Part shown: piece after piece, positions 12,001 to 26,333 of the stretch
Layout: every line of letters starts with the position of its first letter
Numbering within the stretch: the first letter of the stretch is position 1
Source: Pempheris klunzingeri
Taxonomy: Eukaryota > Chordata > Actinopteri > Acropomatiformes > Pempheridae
DNA: 64,000 bases
Assembly: GCF_042242105.1 (NCBI RefSeq)
Contig: NC_092022.1
Coordinates: forward strand, 9,172,001 to 9,236,000
Direction of reading: 5' to 3'
The notes under the pieces: model-generated
What the model saw: only the letters and a program-made list of their open reading frames with translations
Database searches by the model: none
Told to the model about the DNA's origin: nothing
Made by a program: the position numbers and the translations under genes

Positions 12001-15000
12001 TGTAAATATTACGTGAATCTTAGACAACTTAAACTTTGTGCTTTTGGCATTTTGAATAATGAACAGACGGACAGACACTGAAAGCATGTGAGATTGCAAA
12101 AACTGGAAAAAAGGGTATCTGTGCCATGAGTTGTGCCTCCTACAGTCTTATTCTTGATGCTCTGATATTGTTCTTTCCTCGCTAACGTCAAGCGTTCTAT
12201 CCTTCGGCCTGTTTTCCTCGTCTTCTAAACTACTTTGCTCACCCCTGCTTTGGGATTGACCATGAGGTCCAGTTGCTGAAATAATGAGGAAATATGCATA
12301 TCATCCTACGTATGAGTTATTGCCAATTTTAAGGTAATACAATAAGTGGATATATTTTACATCTAAGGACCTCTGTATTCAATAGATGTTATTCCAGATT
12401 TACTTAGAATAAGTAACATGTCTTACAGGACTTGAACAACTTTCTTGGTTTCATCCGAGGTGAACGTGGCCCTCTCATTTTCCTTTTCTTCCTCTCTTCC
12501 TTCTCATCTTCCTCTGAATTACTGGATGAGGAGATGTGGCGCTTGCGACTGGGTCCTGTTCCAAGAACCAACAGTTATAATACATTACCCAGTCTATGAC
12601 CAGCTGTGGGGTTAACCTGCAACAAGTGGGAAATCCAATGTACACCTGTCAATGACCAGATGAACACAAAAGGTCTTTTACCTGAGATATGAAGCTGTGC
12701 AGGTGATAGTTCCCGGTCTGGAGGGGGTGTTTTCTGTCAAGATGGATGATAATGCTTTAGTGGTTTGATGGCTACAGCTATTTAAAATTACAATAACTTA
12801 GTAACTCATTAATGATCTTTCAGAGCTCCCATGCATTTATAATCAAGCAATCATACCTCTGTTTTATGAGATGCAGCAGTGGAGCTATCCTTAACTCTAC
12901 TGGTGAGCACTGATGACTTAGTAGATGACTGACTCATTGATACTGACGACACTTTACTAAAAACATAATGGCAGCCATGGCTGTCTTCAGGGAACGGTGA
13001 CTGAGAATGAGAGGACACAGACGGCTGGTCCAGCTCGAGGAGTGTAGATGTCAACAGGGGCTGAGCAGACAGAGACAAAGGGGATCGAGGTGGTGAGTGA
13101 AGGTGCTCCTGAATTGGACTTATCTGGAAACAAGAGGATGGAGAGGGACAGAAAGTGATGAGAAAATGATGGACAAAAGGAAAAATTGCAACTCATTTAG
13201 TGGTTATCTAATCACCATGTCTGTCATGGATTAGTGACAGTAAAATGATAAAGACATTTTCCACAATGCATTAAGAGGCACAGATGAAGTGTTGCAGCTC
13301 CATTATCTGCTCTGCCTGGAGTTATATAGGTCATTTCAATCATGCTACTTAATCATTCAGATCATTATGAGCAATTCCAACATTCTCTACATAATTACAT
13401 CATATATTTATCAAGGAAAGTTGAATTTCTCAAATGGCCACTTCATACTTAGTTACACTCCTTGACCCCTAAGCTGTGTTAAGTTCAAGCTTTGACATTC
13501 AATATAACCAAAGTGCTTAAAGAGAGAATCTCAAACTGGAAAAAAGGTTGCTGAACGTGAGAAGTGTCTTTACTTTCACTACTCACATTTTCTCAGGTGG
13601 TCTGGGAATTTCAACCAGTAATGCTTAAGTCACAGACCTACTTCCTGAAGTTCCAAGTAACTGTTTATAAAGCCCTTCAGTCATCTAATAATTCACACCT
13701 CCATTCATGTCACTGTAGTGATTCTCACATGACTGCTGAGTAACGTCAATAATTTCCATGTAGTGTAAAGGTGTGTGAATCACTCAAAGATGTTAAATAC
13801 CAGAGACCTCCTGCTGAACGTGAGGTGTTCTTTAAGATAATGTAAGCCCAGTTGCGACTGACTAGCATAACATACTCTCCATATTCATCCATCATCAGGG
13901 TGAAAGGGAGCATGTAATATTATGCTAAACTGAAAATCTCTGAATGTGATTCTAAACTTTAACACAGAACCCATACATGGCCGTGAGACCTACATAGGGT
14001 GTCAGAGGGGTGCTGTGTTACCTCTGCTGCCTTTGGTCCAGTGGGAACACTGGGTGCAGGGTTTTGACCTATGGGGGTCAGTGAATGGAGAGAGGGGACA
14101 GACTGGATGGATCGAGTCTTGGATGAGCTGCGCTTCTTTTCTGCACTGTAGAAAGAGGTAGGCTGGAAGAGTCCTTTTCTGCTGACTGTAGACTGTGGCT
14201 TGGGTAGCAGCAGGATTGGCGAGGGGGTGTTCTGACAGGGAGGGTCGGGGGAGGCAGGGAGTGGGGACCCCCGCGGGGAGAGAAGAGGGGAGCAGGTCAA
14301 ACCCAAGGTTGGGGCTGACCTCTCAGCAGCTGTGAGGGTCCAAAATAAGCACAGATGCTCAAACAGCTGGCCAGAAAGTTGGACAGAGACTAAAAGGTCA
14401 ATATATACATGCTTTTCTACATATCAATTTACAGTTGGGTTGGAGAGCAATAGGGTCATTTATGTAACACTAATAAATCTTTCTGCCTAAAGGTGGTGAG
14501 AGTGGTGCATCTAATGCAAACATGGATTAATACTCATGATGTTTTGCACTTTTACAGGAGTTAATACAAAATATCTCATGAGCAACTGAGCAGGCCAAGT
14601 AACATGATTATTTTTATATTTTTTGAGATTCAGAGAGATTCTCTTTCTGGCCATTTTAAATGAGTGTCGAAATTTCTCCACTTTATCGGTCACCAAGACT
14701 TGAGTGTGATGAAGTCAGGCCCTTCATCGGCCTGAATAATCTGCAAATCGACGATATTAAGCAATATCCAATCAAAAGCAGTCAACTGTCAATGATGGGA
14801 AACAAGTTTAGGAGTCAGAAGGCTATTAAGTACTATATGTGGTGGAATCAACAAACTATTTCATCCACCATGAAACGTGTAAAATACATTACTAGTGGCT
14901 TTCCAGTCTTACATCTCATCCCCTCGATGAAAGGAGGGGACGGGCAAAAAGAGTGGTGGGCAGCCCAGGAATCCTTCAGTGTATTCATCCACTCTTGGGC

Positions 15001-18000
15001 AGGGGCAACATTTTTCTTGTTTGATTTCGAAGTTTCTGGAAGAATATTCTCAGGCCTCTGCTGCTGAAAAACAGTGTCTCTGTTATATACGACCCCCAGT
15101 AAGCACAGAAGCCAGTCTTGACCACAATGCGACTGTTCACGCTCAAGACCACGGCTCATTCTCAGCTTAATACAGCTAAAAAGTAACACATTGGTAGTTT
15201 TTTTTTTTTTTGATGTTAAATGATATACAATGTGCTGTATCTGCATTTTTTCTCTTGCTAAAATGGCTTTACAGATGTTTCTAGCTGGAAACACTAACCA
15301 GATTTTCATTAATGCCATGCAATTTGGGCAGTGCAATTTGTTTTTCACGCACTCCATTAGAACAGTATCAAGTACATCAGTTGTCCAGCATGGTGAGAAC
15401 CTGTATATTCTTTTCTATACATTTCTCTTGGAAGACGTTATCCAGACTTTTCCACAAGAGAATAGTAACAGTCAACCTAATACTTTTCAAAAAATAAGTC
15501 GGAGGGATCTTAACAGAGGTTTGGGTTCCCACCTTGAGACCAGATGGCTTTTTCAGATCTGACTGGTTGTTGCTGCCCAGTCTCTTGTAGGTATCGGAGG
15601 ATTGCTCAGGGGGGATTTTTTTTTGCTTCTTTACTTCTGGAACCTCTGAACGGGTCTTCTCACTTTTCCCCTGCTGGCCTACCAAATATTTCTGTTGGCA
15701 GACGAACAAAAAAGAAATGGAATATTGCTGCAACGGCCTACCATCATCACAACGGTGATTCCAAAACCATTTCCAGTCAGTGACCACATTGAAAATGATA
15801 TTATCATTCACACTGAAAACAACATAATCAGCAACTAACCAGAAGGTTTTTATATCCTACAGAGCTCAGTAGGATAGACTGAGATGACGTGTGGGCTGTC
15901 AGCAACCTTTGCAGCTGAGAAAAGTTGCCCATGGCTGAACCTTTTTTGATTGACAACTGATTTCCACCCCTTGTTGTTTTTCTGGCAGTGTGACTTTGGT
16001 TCACAAACATTAGCTGTAAAAACACTACATGGTGCTTGGAGAACAACTGTATGCATATGTGAAGTTCACTTTGAGCTCTGATGTAGCTGTGTTCATGTTT
16101 TATGAATTTTCTGATGGATTCTGCCTTAAACATGCTCTCTTTGAAGATTTGTTAGCTCACTAAAATAACGTTTTAACAACAACATTAAGAATGTCAAAAC
16201 CAAAGCCACATACAACTTTGTGGGCCTGTTTGGTACATTGTACATGTGCAGCATTACAGCACACATGCAGTATGAACATGTGGTGATATAGATATGTTTT
16301 CCGATAGATTCAGACATACAGCAGAACAGATAGTAACTTACTCATGACAACATAAAATATTAACTCAATGACCTCTACCTTGGAAGCTGATGGCTGCTCT
16401 GACACCGACTTGTTGCCATGATGGATGCTCTCAAGCTTCACATAGCTTTTGGTTGATTGTTTGCTGGTATTCTTTTTCTTCATCACTTCAGCTTCACAAA
16501 CTCCCTTTGCATTCTCCAAATGATTAGTGGAGGAGTACTATTATTATATAAGAAAGAGAGTATGACCTCAGTCCATTTGCTACAGTATTATAATCAATTG
16601 TCAATCAAATTTTGCACTAGTAGTCTACTATTTGTGCTTTCAATGGCACAGTGCGAGTCCCATCACTGTTTTTGCTCATGTAACATGGATGTGGAATCTG
16701 CCCAACCAACATTTTGAAGTATCATACTTGATTAAATAACTGAACTGACACAAAACATTTTCAACTCCAACTGCATAACAAAGTATGTAACACCTTTGTA
16801 ACGCTGACTTCTGTAGCAGCGCTTTAATTAAGAAATACCAAAATGGTAATCAGTATGGGCAGATCCACAATACTTTGTACTCTAGACTGAGATTGTTTCA
16901 TAGACAAGTGACTGCACAATGAAAACAATAACCATGTTACTTGCTTATCCACTTCTAAAATGCAGTTAAACAAGCTATAAGAAATCTTTTGCCTTAGAAA
17001 CAGGAGCCATCTCTGATTCCGACTGACTGTCCTCAGTGTCTGGCTCCTTGTAGCTCTTGGTAGAGCTGGCTGCAGCTCTCTGGGGCCTCCTGCCTGCTAT
17101 TTGTGGTCTGTTGGGTGCTGCTGGCTTCACTGTCTTCTTTGGCTGCTCCACTCTCTCCTTCACGTCAGGCTTCTTCTGATTAAACAACAATGACACACTG
17201 TGGCTGACGGGGATAGTGCATCAGAGGCTCGAAGCACTTCATCTTACAAAAAACAATCCTTTCATACCTTACTGTGTTTAGCATTGCCCTTTACAGGTTT
17301 TCGAGAGGATGGGGATAAGTCTGAGGATTCATCTGCAAAGACAAAACGCCCATTGTGTTTACAGGGGTAATAATGATCTTAGTGTGTCCAGTCTTAATGT
17401 GAGGATTTTCAAACTGTGAGCAGCATTTTGATGACCTACATGAAGTATGATGTGACACATCTCGAGGCTTGTTTGGTGCCTGCCTGGAGTATTTGGTAAC
17501 TTTGGGTTTGGGTTTCCTGTTCGACTCCCTCAGCCAGCTGACCTCTGTCATGGCATAGTCTGTATCTGTGTCACTGAACAGATGCTTCTTCACATAGCGC
17601 TTCTCCTGCAACACTCAAAGTAACAGCAGACAGGAAGCGACAGAAGGAAAGAGAGAAAGAAACAGACCGTGTGGGATGCTTTTGTTGTGACTAGAACATG
17701 GTGCACTTGTGATTGGTGCATAATTGCTGTCCTAATAATAAATGTAAGCCATAATAAGATTTTCCTCCATTCTTCCAGACAAGAGCAGAACTGCATGTGC
17801 ATACTTGCAGCAAACATACACACATGCATTTATATAAAGAGTCAAGAACACACACAGTCTCTACCATCTTCAGCGTTTAACACCTATAATAAAACACTAC
17901 AGAATAGTGGAAGTTTACTTTTGCCACAGGTCGTCCTTTCTTGGTTGAGCTGAGGAGTACTGAGGATTCATGGATGTCACTGTCAAACAATATGGCATAT

Positions 18001-21000
18001 ATGAAGTTAGACCCTTATTCATTCAAAATCTTAAGAAAATGTCAATGTTTTCAAGGTAAGCCCACATCCAATTTTCAGCTGTCAGACCTACCTGCTCGAT
18101 TTGGCAGAAGTATTAGCGAAGGTTTTGTCCATTCCCTAAAGAGCAATAAAACAGACTTTTAACACTATACCAAGTACTCAGGTATAACAAATCCAAAGTT
18201 CTGATTTAACTAACATTAGTAATATTTACCCCAATACTCAATGGTGCACCAATGTTGAATGCAAAAATATCTGTTCTGTACAACAGAAGGAAAGCATTAA
18301 AAACATCCTAAAATCCACTGAAAGCCACTGAAATACTCAAATATACACCTCAAACATTTGAACTCAATGATATTACCCCTTCCTCGTAGAGCTTTCTGCA
18401 GTTTCAATTTTGCTGTGGGGCTTCTTTTGGCTTTGAGCTCCAGATACGTCACTCTAAAGCAGACAAAGGTCAACTTTAGTAAATTAAGCAGGAGAAAAGT
18501 AATTTGACGTTATTCCTCCACATAAACCAATAAAGTAATGATCACTTACTTTAGCAGATGATAACCAGCTCATATTGAAGATCGGCCTATGACAAAAACA
18601 TAGTCAACGAGTGGTACAGTTATGCCAGTAATTACATTTACTACTATACGACAAAATGTAGCCCTACAATCATTAATGTATATACTTGTTGACAAAAGGA
18701 ATCCTGCTCGGAGGAATATTTTCTTCATTATCTTTGGCTGAGGATTGGGTTTTAATCTCATAACGGCTAGATATGAGCTTCACCATGCTGCCTGCAACCG
18801 CTGCTTCTCTCTGAGTAGAGACCACAGAAGGTGTGAGAATAATAATATACATCATTAATAACCTTAACATGGAGATTTAAGTTCAACAAATTTATACCTT
18901 TTGTTTGCTTGAAAGGGCCATGTTAGTTTCAACCTTAAAGTTGGGTGTTATACGCTCCAGCAGAGCTTTGCTTGTGGAGGCCTTGGCTGAAGCTTTAATT
19001 AGAGCAGCATCTGCCTTCAGTGACATCTGGCCTTTGCTTCTCCCTCTGGCCTGGCCATTTCTCTGGGGCTGCTTCTCTTTGGGAGTACCAAGTGTGGAGG
19101 CACATCGGTCTGCAGAGCTTCTCCCTTTAGGGTCCTCTCTGACATTAGACATTTTTCTCTGTGGTGCAGCCGGCTCCTGAGGTGGAGGGTCTTGGTTCCT
19201 CTCACTGAGGACCTGCTGCAGACGCTGGGTCAGTTCCATATGCTGTTGCTTTTGGCTGATTGGGCCGAGAACTGGAACTGACCATCTCTGTGTTACAGAC
19301 AGGCGTTCCTGTTGTGCCAAACTTGAACATGATCCTGATGAAAACAGTTTGTTGCCATAATTTTATTACTTTTAACATGCAACTTAAGCAGTCATCAAAC
19401 GTCTGTACTTTGTCTACATCATTGCTTTTTGCATACCAGGTCTTGGCAGATAATTGATTTTCTGTGTGGGCATCATTAGCATTTCGGAAACTGACAGTTT
19501 GTTCCAGTGAGAAGATCTGAAACTTGAACAAATAAACATGTTTAGATATACACTCTATATACTCAGTCTGTATTAAAAACAAATATACACATTACCAATC
19601 AGAGCATTGACTACTCTGATGGCAGTTGATTCAGCAAACTGGAGGTTTTGCCACTGTGCTTACGTGTTTTTCTCAGTTCTCGGTTGGGTGTCGGGCACAA
19701 AGTTTTGCTCTGCAAGTAAAAATATCAGCGGTGGGCTAAAGAGTCTAACCATGTAGATATATTTCTGGGCTGAGCCTAAGTCAGAGTCATTAAAGCAATA
19801 CAATACCCAGAGATTGTTCTCCTGCCTTTCCAGCTAGGACCAAATCAACTGTTTTTGCCAGTGATATATTCTGTAGGACAAACAGAGACAGCATATGCAA
19901 CAGAATTTACAGACTTTACAACTTTACTTTTGCTGAAAAAAATAGTTCAACTGTATCACACACTCGTACTAAGAACAGCTCAGGTAGATAATAATCTGGT
20001 GATTATACCTTTGTGTGTCTGTCAACCTTATTCTTACAGGCCTGCTTGGAAGCTGTGCTCTGTGGACATGAATCACTCTGAGACAGACACCATGAAATTA
20101 AAGCAACCAAAAACAATAACACATTTTCCACACTATGATGTCACATTTTGGACTTGGTGTTGAGTGACACTTCAGAGCTCAAAACAGAATTCTGAACACT
20201 GCCTGTGTAGTATGTTAAATTAAGTATGTGCAGTATGTGTCATACCTGCTCTATCATGCCACCTGCTATTAAGCTGTTAGGCGTTGTTCCATGACTGCTG
20301 ATATTAGCAGACGTCCTTTGCTCTCCCAAGTAAAAAACCCCTTGTCTATCACATGAAGGAACCATCTCTAGAGATGGCTTCCCTCTACCCTTGACTGGAG
20401 TGTCTAAAAGAGAAAAAAATAAATAAATTTCTGCCTACAGTACTACTAACCTGGTGTTCATTCAAGATAGTACAATAACACAGGAATTGTCAGGAACAGC
20501 AGTTCCTGACAATTCCTTGTGTCACTTACTTGATGGCACAACAACAGAGAGGGAACTGGCACCATGCACACTTCCTGCACTGCTGTTGATGAGGAGGGTA
20601 GACTCTGAAATCCTCCTCTTGGCTGGGGTCACCATCTGGATGGAAAAGCATACCATATTTTCTTTTTCTATGTGATCCCTTCCACATGAAGTAAATAGTG
20701 CAGGTTAATAGCGCCTACGAAATGGACATTCTGCAGTTGATAAGGACTCAATGTTTTCAGTATCAGTAGTTCCTTGGTAGGGCAAATACTGGTCAGCAAA
20801 AGGCTTGAACATGATATCATGTTCAAGTTCAAAATACTCCATTTGTCCTTCAATGCGTAATTTGAGGCAGCAGGCGTGCAAGCATAAGTACACGTAATCA
20901 AGTCATTTACACACACAACATACAATCCAAAAATACGAATACAAGAAATATGCTAGAACGACATACACAACAATTAATAACAGTGTCCAAACCATAGCTG

Positions 21001-23960
21001 GCTAACAGCATCAAACACCACAAGGCATAATATGATAAAAAGAAGTAAATATAAAAGTGAAAATATGATATGGTTGGTTCCCTTGCTCTAGATGCCACCT
21101 ACTGGCTTTGACTGCCAGCTTGTAAAGCATTTCAGTTCTTCCAAGTGTCAGGTGTATATTTTCACAGCAGAACTGTAAACAGTAGGCATCAAACATAGTG
21201 GTGTTAATCCCTGTATTGTTACATGAAATCATTTAATACAAAACACTCTCATAACTGGACAAAACCACTGTTCTGTCTAAAAGATCATTTAAGGTAATTG
21301 GAGTAATGAGAAAAAAAATGATCTTTTGACTGAATTTCCATTAATTACTCACTGTTACCCACAGAATGTGGGGGTGGCATATCACAGAAATCATATCTAT
21401 ATTGCTAGTGGGTTATTTATTCCTTCACCATTTTAATTCTACTGAATTCTCCACCTTATTCTAGTGGTTACTCAGATATACTTATATACTATACTACTAT
21501 ATACTGATGACTGTTATTAAACCTGCATGGCCCGCCTAAGCAAAATATATGTGAGGGAAACACTGTAATTACTACTGCAGCCTCGTTATGTGTGTTTGTG
21601 AGCTCACTCAGGGTGTCAAAAGAGATACACATATATGATTTAATAAACAGTGCAAAACTCTTTCACCTGTACAGGTGCAGATGGGGCAGGTAAAAGGTAG
21701 GGGGCAGTATTTTTCTCACTTTCACCAAGGGACAGTTGACTCTCTGGAACAACCTGCATAGCATATAAAAACAAAAACACCTCACAGTTCTAATGCTGGT
21801 GTGCACTTTTTCAAAGCTTTTTCGAAATGTCCAAAGCACTTCTGAAACAATAACTAATGTAAACACCAGCCATATAGGTTTTGTTTTTTGTTTTTTTATG
21901 TCTGTAGCCCTTCCGTAACTTACATCTTGTTACATCTCCCTTATATCAAGTCAATTTCCAAGAAGGAGCCAGTCCCATCCATTAATCAGCATCTGCCCGA
22001 ACTATCTATACCTTAATACATTTTGGTATTTGATGATCAAACTGATCCCATCATTGCTATATATTGAGAGCACTGTGTTAATAGACCATTGTTTACCTGG
22101 GAGCTGCTCTCTTCCATTATAATTTTAACTGTGGTCTTCACTACAGATGTGCCCGTCTTTCCCACAAAGCCCTGACAGGAAGAGACTCTTGTTAATGCTA
22201 ATTGCCACATTTATCATGGAGACACTTTGGACTCTGCTTAGACCCAATGCAAGGGCACTGTGGTTTCAAAATATACATTTTCACAGGATGCCCAATTCCT
22301 ACATTACATACATTATTTAATATTCATGTATTTTAGTTTCAGAAGAAAACAGAATAAATCTTATTAATATTGTGACCAATAAGGATTGAGTGAATGAGCC
22401 ATGGCCTACTTTGTTTTTGCTGTGTCCATAGACACTACGAGCAACCTGCAGGATGTCCAGGGAGGAGCTGAAGTGGATGGTAAGACTTGATCCTTCCACT
22501 GCACCCACAACCACCACCTCTGACAGCTTTAACTGCAACACTTGCCTCTTTCCCTCCTCTGGAGATACAAACATTCTGTATTATAGTTACACACACACAC
22601 ACACACACACACACCCACTGAAGTTTGGCACACTTGTATAATCTGTTTTGCTTATTTCATTTCTAAGGAAACAAGGCCCATAAAGTCCCATAAATCTATC
22701 AAGTTCCTTCATGTATTAAAATGCTTGTAGTTTAATGGAGAATTACATTGACTTTTTGACTGAAATTTGCAGCAAGTTCGCTGTGCGAGTAGACACAAAT
22801 GCAGTGACCTTTGTGTACTGATTACCTGTAACAGTGTAGCTTTGGACTTCATTCTCATTAATGCATATTGTTTCCCATTGGCTCTCCTGTATGAAGAGAA
22901 ACCACTCTACGTTAGGCTTTAACAGATATATACCTACTGTTGATTATATGGATGTTAGACTTTCCGATTTTCACTTTCAGTAAGAGTAAGATACCTGCAC
23001 TTCTTCGTCAGCCAAAGAAAAGTAAAAGGAGATGCTGTGGCTGCCAAGGTTGAAGTCGATCCAGAATTCTTCCAACTTCTCATCAGCGGGCATTAGCAGC
23101 TGACAACATAACCATATTTCTTTCAACACACCTAATAACACACTTGAGAGTGTATTATGAATTGAGACATTTCACTTGACATGCAAACAATCTTACAATT
23201 ATTAGTAGAAGGCAAAAGCTTCTTGGCTACTTGTTACTTTTACCTTTTTTTTTTTTAAATCCATTTGTGAACCATAGATATCCTGTTGATACTGACCTCA
23301 TACTTGTCCAGATAAACTTCCAAACAAGGGTAGGAATACACTCTACAGTACAGAGAGGACATGTTATTCAGTTATGTGTAACTGTCGTCAGCACTGCATA
23401 TGTACCCTACTTTTATCCTGTCAAGGAGTCGAAGGTGTGCTGTGACAGTTAAATTGAAATATTCCTCTTTTGAGTGGCAACCTTAATGACCTCTCATGTT
23501 CCCCAAACCACGTCATGAGTTATGGTATTTGTGTACCTTCTCCTGTCTCCCTGCATCCCATTCACCAAGTTCAGAAACTTGCGACAATCCTGAAATCACA
23601 CACATTTATATTAAACACGATGTAGCTGAGCTCTTGTTGCAATATCATTACAGTAAAATTACCACTGTAGTGCGACAAAATGTAAATACAAACAACAGGA
23701 AAATATGATGCACATTTTTACCGTCTCAAACTCAGAATCGTGGATCTTGACAAAGGCATTGGCCACATGCTCCATGCTGAACCATCGATCTGCCAGCTCC
23801 TTCCTCTGGTCAGGAGTGGCCATTCTGCACAATGCCTCCATCAGGGCTGTCTGCAAGTCATAATCTACACAAACGGACCATGTTGTACATTTTTTTGTCT
23901 AAATGTGTATCTATGTGATGGGAGATGTTGCAGTTCAGTAAAAAAATAAATAAATAAATG

Positions 23961-23997
<37 letters not shown>

Positions 23998-26246
23998 TAC
24001 CACCACCCTCCGTTATCTGACCAGCCAGTTTGATCCTGTAGAAATATGATGAAGGAGCAAAAGTTTAAGAGCATGTGGATTCTGTAAAAAAATCAGTAAT
24101 AATATCCTTACAATGATGAATCTGCAATGACATACATGATATCTGAGGCCTCCTGTGATGTTAGGATCTTCCTCTTTTTCTTAAGCTCCACTGGGATTTT
24201 GTCCAGAATTAAGTTAAACTTCCGAATTGCCTGTTAAAAAATACTTAGCAAGTCAATTAATGAGCAAATACCTAGATTTTAATGCCACTTAAAAAAAATA
24301 GATATTAATACTTTTAAACCTCTTTTCGGATCAGGATGTAGATTCTGGGGTCTACTGCCAGTTGACCAACAGGATACAGGAAGGCCTCTGTAGTTTTGTA
24401 TGCTCCTGTAAAAAACATGTTGTGCCAATACTGTGAGTTGAGACAAAGCTTTTTCGTATAGATTTAGATGCATCAAAGTGTTGAACTTTACACTTTGACT
24501 TGATAAATGTTCATTATCTTCGACCTGAATCTGTTTCTATAAGCATTCACCCTATAAAGGTACAGAATAATCTCAAATCAATGTTAAGAGCACCTGATTA
24601 GACAGTGCCCTCAAACAAGTGGAATAGAAATTTCAAATTTTGACACTACTATGAGGAGAATTTAACACATTCCCATCTGTGTAACAAAGAAAAAGATTCA
24701 AGTATTACTGTGACTTTAAAATTACACTTTTTTGACTAATGATGAATTTTATGTACCGATTGAAGGTAGAATATAAGTATGTTAGTTTTAGTTTCCTCTT
24801 GGGTCCTAAAAAGGACTAAGTGAAGATTAAACACACACACTGACAATGTGCAATACAAACAAAGAAAACAAATGTATAAGCGTACCCTCGTTGCATGCTT
24901 CGTGAACAACCTGTAACAGAGACAGTTTTAAATCATAGACATTAACATGAGTAATACAGGGTGTGTTAATGTACAGTGTGTTTAACTGCTTGACTTCAGC
25001 TCACCATTAAGGCATCAAAGAAGTCCTCTGAGAGATTGAACAAGGTTTCATCCCACTGCAGTCCACACCGGGTCCACAGTTGCCTGCATTTCTCAAACCA
25101 CTGCACCATGTGCACAAAACCAACTTCAATTAACAACTAAGTACATTTACTTACAGCACTTGTGTTTGCCTGTGTGTATTAGATGTATACTTATCTTTTT
25201 GAGCAGGCCCTGAGCTATTATTCCTGACAGCCCTTGACAGCCACCAGGTAGTTTCAGATTTTTCCCACATTTGTAGAGGACAGCGAGACCCAGACTGGCT
25301 GATTTGGAATCTTGTTGATCCAAACTCTAGATAAACAATGCAGATATGGTGTAGTTATACATACGAACAACAGAGAATGGCACATCGGTGAGTGTGCTGA
25401 GCTTCATCTTACTCTGCTAACAAGTTTATCCAATTTGGTGAGAAACTGCTGGGAACATTTTATGGGGGTCCCTTCGTATATGTCCCTTTGCAAGAATACA
25501 TCCAGAGCTTGGACATCCCCAGTCTTTAACACCTCATCAAGGGCTTTCCCCAACTGCACATGAAAGGATTAAATCACAATTTACTTTCACCATTACTTCC
25601 ACAATAAAGATTTAAATAATGTTAATTTAAAAGACATGAGTGTCGATAAACTAAGCTATTAAAAGTTTACACTCCCACCTGTGAGTCCTGACCTGATGCC
25701 ATTCTTCCTTAAGGGGAACAGCTTTACTGCCACTTGGCCTCTGCTGTTTTCAAAATGACTGTAAAGGTAACTGGAAACATCAGCCTGCCAATCTTAACTC
25801 TAGTAATGATTAGGTCAAGGTCAACATCACCTTATTCGTTAACATAGCTAGCTAGGTAGCTATTGAAGTTAACATTTCGAAATGATGGTGAAATTTTGTA
25901 TGCTCGGTTAATGTACATCACTACTAGCTAGCACCTTTGTCAACACAATTAACGTAAACCTACTTTAGGTACTTAGAGTATAGACCGTTGTACATAACGT
26001 TTCACATGAACTTCACTATTATTAGCTTACTCAACACCATCGTTAGCCCTAATGGTGGCCGCACCACTTTGTACTTTGTTAGCTTAACGACACCTGCTGC
26101 TAATGCTAGCTAACGTTTCCTCTCCTAACTGACGCTAATTTCTTAGGTTAATTTTTAACACGCACTTAGTCACTAAATTAAATCGTGTATGACACAATAT
26201 AGTATTTTATTGTTTAAGTTGCGTTACTTACCGTGATGTCGAACAT
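9040..26246 (-). CDS. sycp2: synaptonemal complex protein 2
   Basis: SYCP2 is a lateral-element protein of the meiotic chromosome axis that pairs with SYCP3. Coding exons, 5' to 3': 26246-26232, 25553-25413, 25326-25195, 25109-25005, 24910-24886, 24405-24320, 24230-24136, 24035-24001, 23864-23722, 23589-23537, 23342-23297, 23099-22995, 22886-22826, 22558-22410, 22171-22097, 21753-21667, 20635-20530, 20403-20246, 19707-19664, 19516-19437, 19271-18898, 18810-18686, 18586-18550, 18453-18377, 18275-18230, 18135-18092, 17979-17919, 17605-17440, 17332-17268, 17175-16993, 16513-16379, 15691-15533, 15063-14913, 14329-14022, 13123-12857, 12733-12682, 12555-12427, 12275-12243, 11809-11616, 11293-11199, 10944-10845, 10688-10630, 9776-9698, 9370-9314, 9111-9040. 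They total about 1,602 residues, near the 1,530 of human SYCP2. The N-terminal part holds the armadillo-like and Spt16M-like domains ([32 protein letters not shown]). The middle is Lys/Ser-rich and disordered ([20 protein letters not shown] is conserved). The C-terminus is a coiled coil ending [18 protein letters not shown]. Least certain are the boundaries at 19271, 17440, 16993 and 16513. Confidence 0.93.
16514..16992 (-). other. sycp2 intron with a doubtful donor (GC-AG or weak GT)
   Basis: The exon ending near 16993 has no good GT donor before its in-frame stop. AAG followed by GCAAAA at 16993/16992 would be a GC-AG intron. A weak GTTTCT donor at 17001 is the alternative. Both keep frame with the next exon. 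Confidence 0.4.
22589..22614. repeat. (AC)n microsatellite
   Basis: Thirteen AC units in a sycp2 intron, about 30 bp upstream (in transcript sense) of the exon 22558-22410. Confidence 0.95.
23967..23995. repeat. 29-nt poly-A (poly-U in sycp2 RNA) next to a 5' splice site
   Basis: On the sycp2 strand the donor at 24000 reads GTAAG and then runs straight into 29 T residues. An AAAT repeat adjoins on the far side. Confidence 0.9.
25110..25194 (-). other. candidate AT-AC intron of sycp2
   Basis: The 85-bp intron begins ATAAGT after AAAAAG and ends GTGCAC before ATGGTG. Splicing there gives GLLKK joined to MVQWFEK, matching the register of mammalian SYCP2 (GLIQK-MVAWFEK). The ATAAGT donor fits the U2-type AT-AC class rather than the U12 type. 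A GT-AG alternative (25190 to 25124) also stays in frame but would insert six residues at a conserved join. Confidence 0.6.
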
Positions 26247-26333
26247 CAAAACATGACGTGACGCCTATTACTCGATAGTTTTGACAGGTTTTAAAATGGT
26301 CCTGTGCAAAACGCGCGAAGTCTCTCAGTTCAT

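Noticed and set aside
14848-15357. 169-codon reverse-strand ORF
   Set aside because: Only 14913-15063 is real, as one sycp2 exon; the rest reads through introns on both sides.
9040-26246. Calling the meiotic gene sycp2l instead of sycp2
   Set aside because: Length, conserved middle and C-terminal motifs and the phactr3/ppp1r3d/fam217b/edn3 neighbours all fit sycp2.
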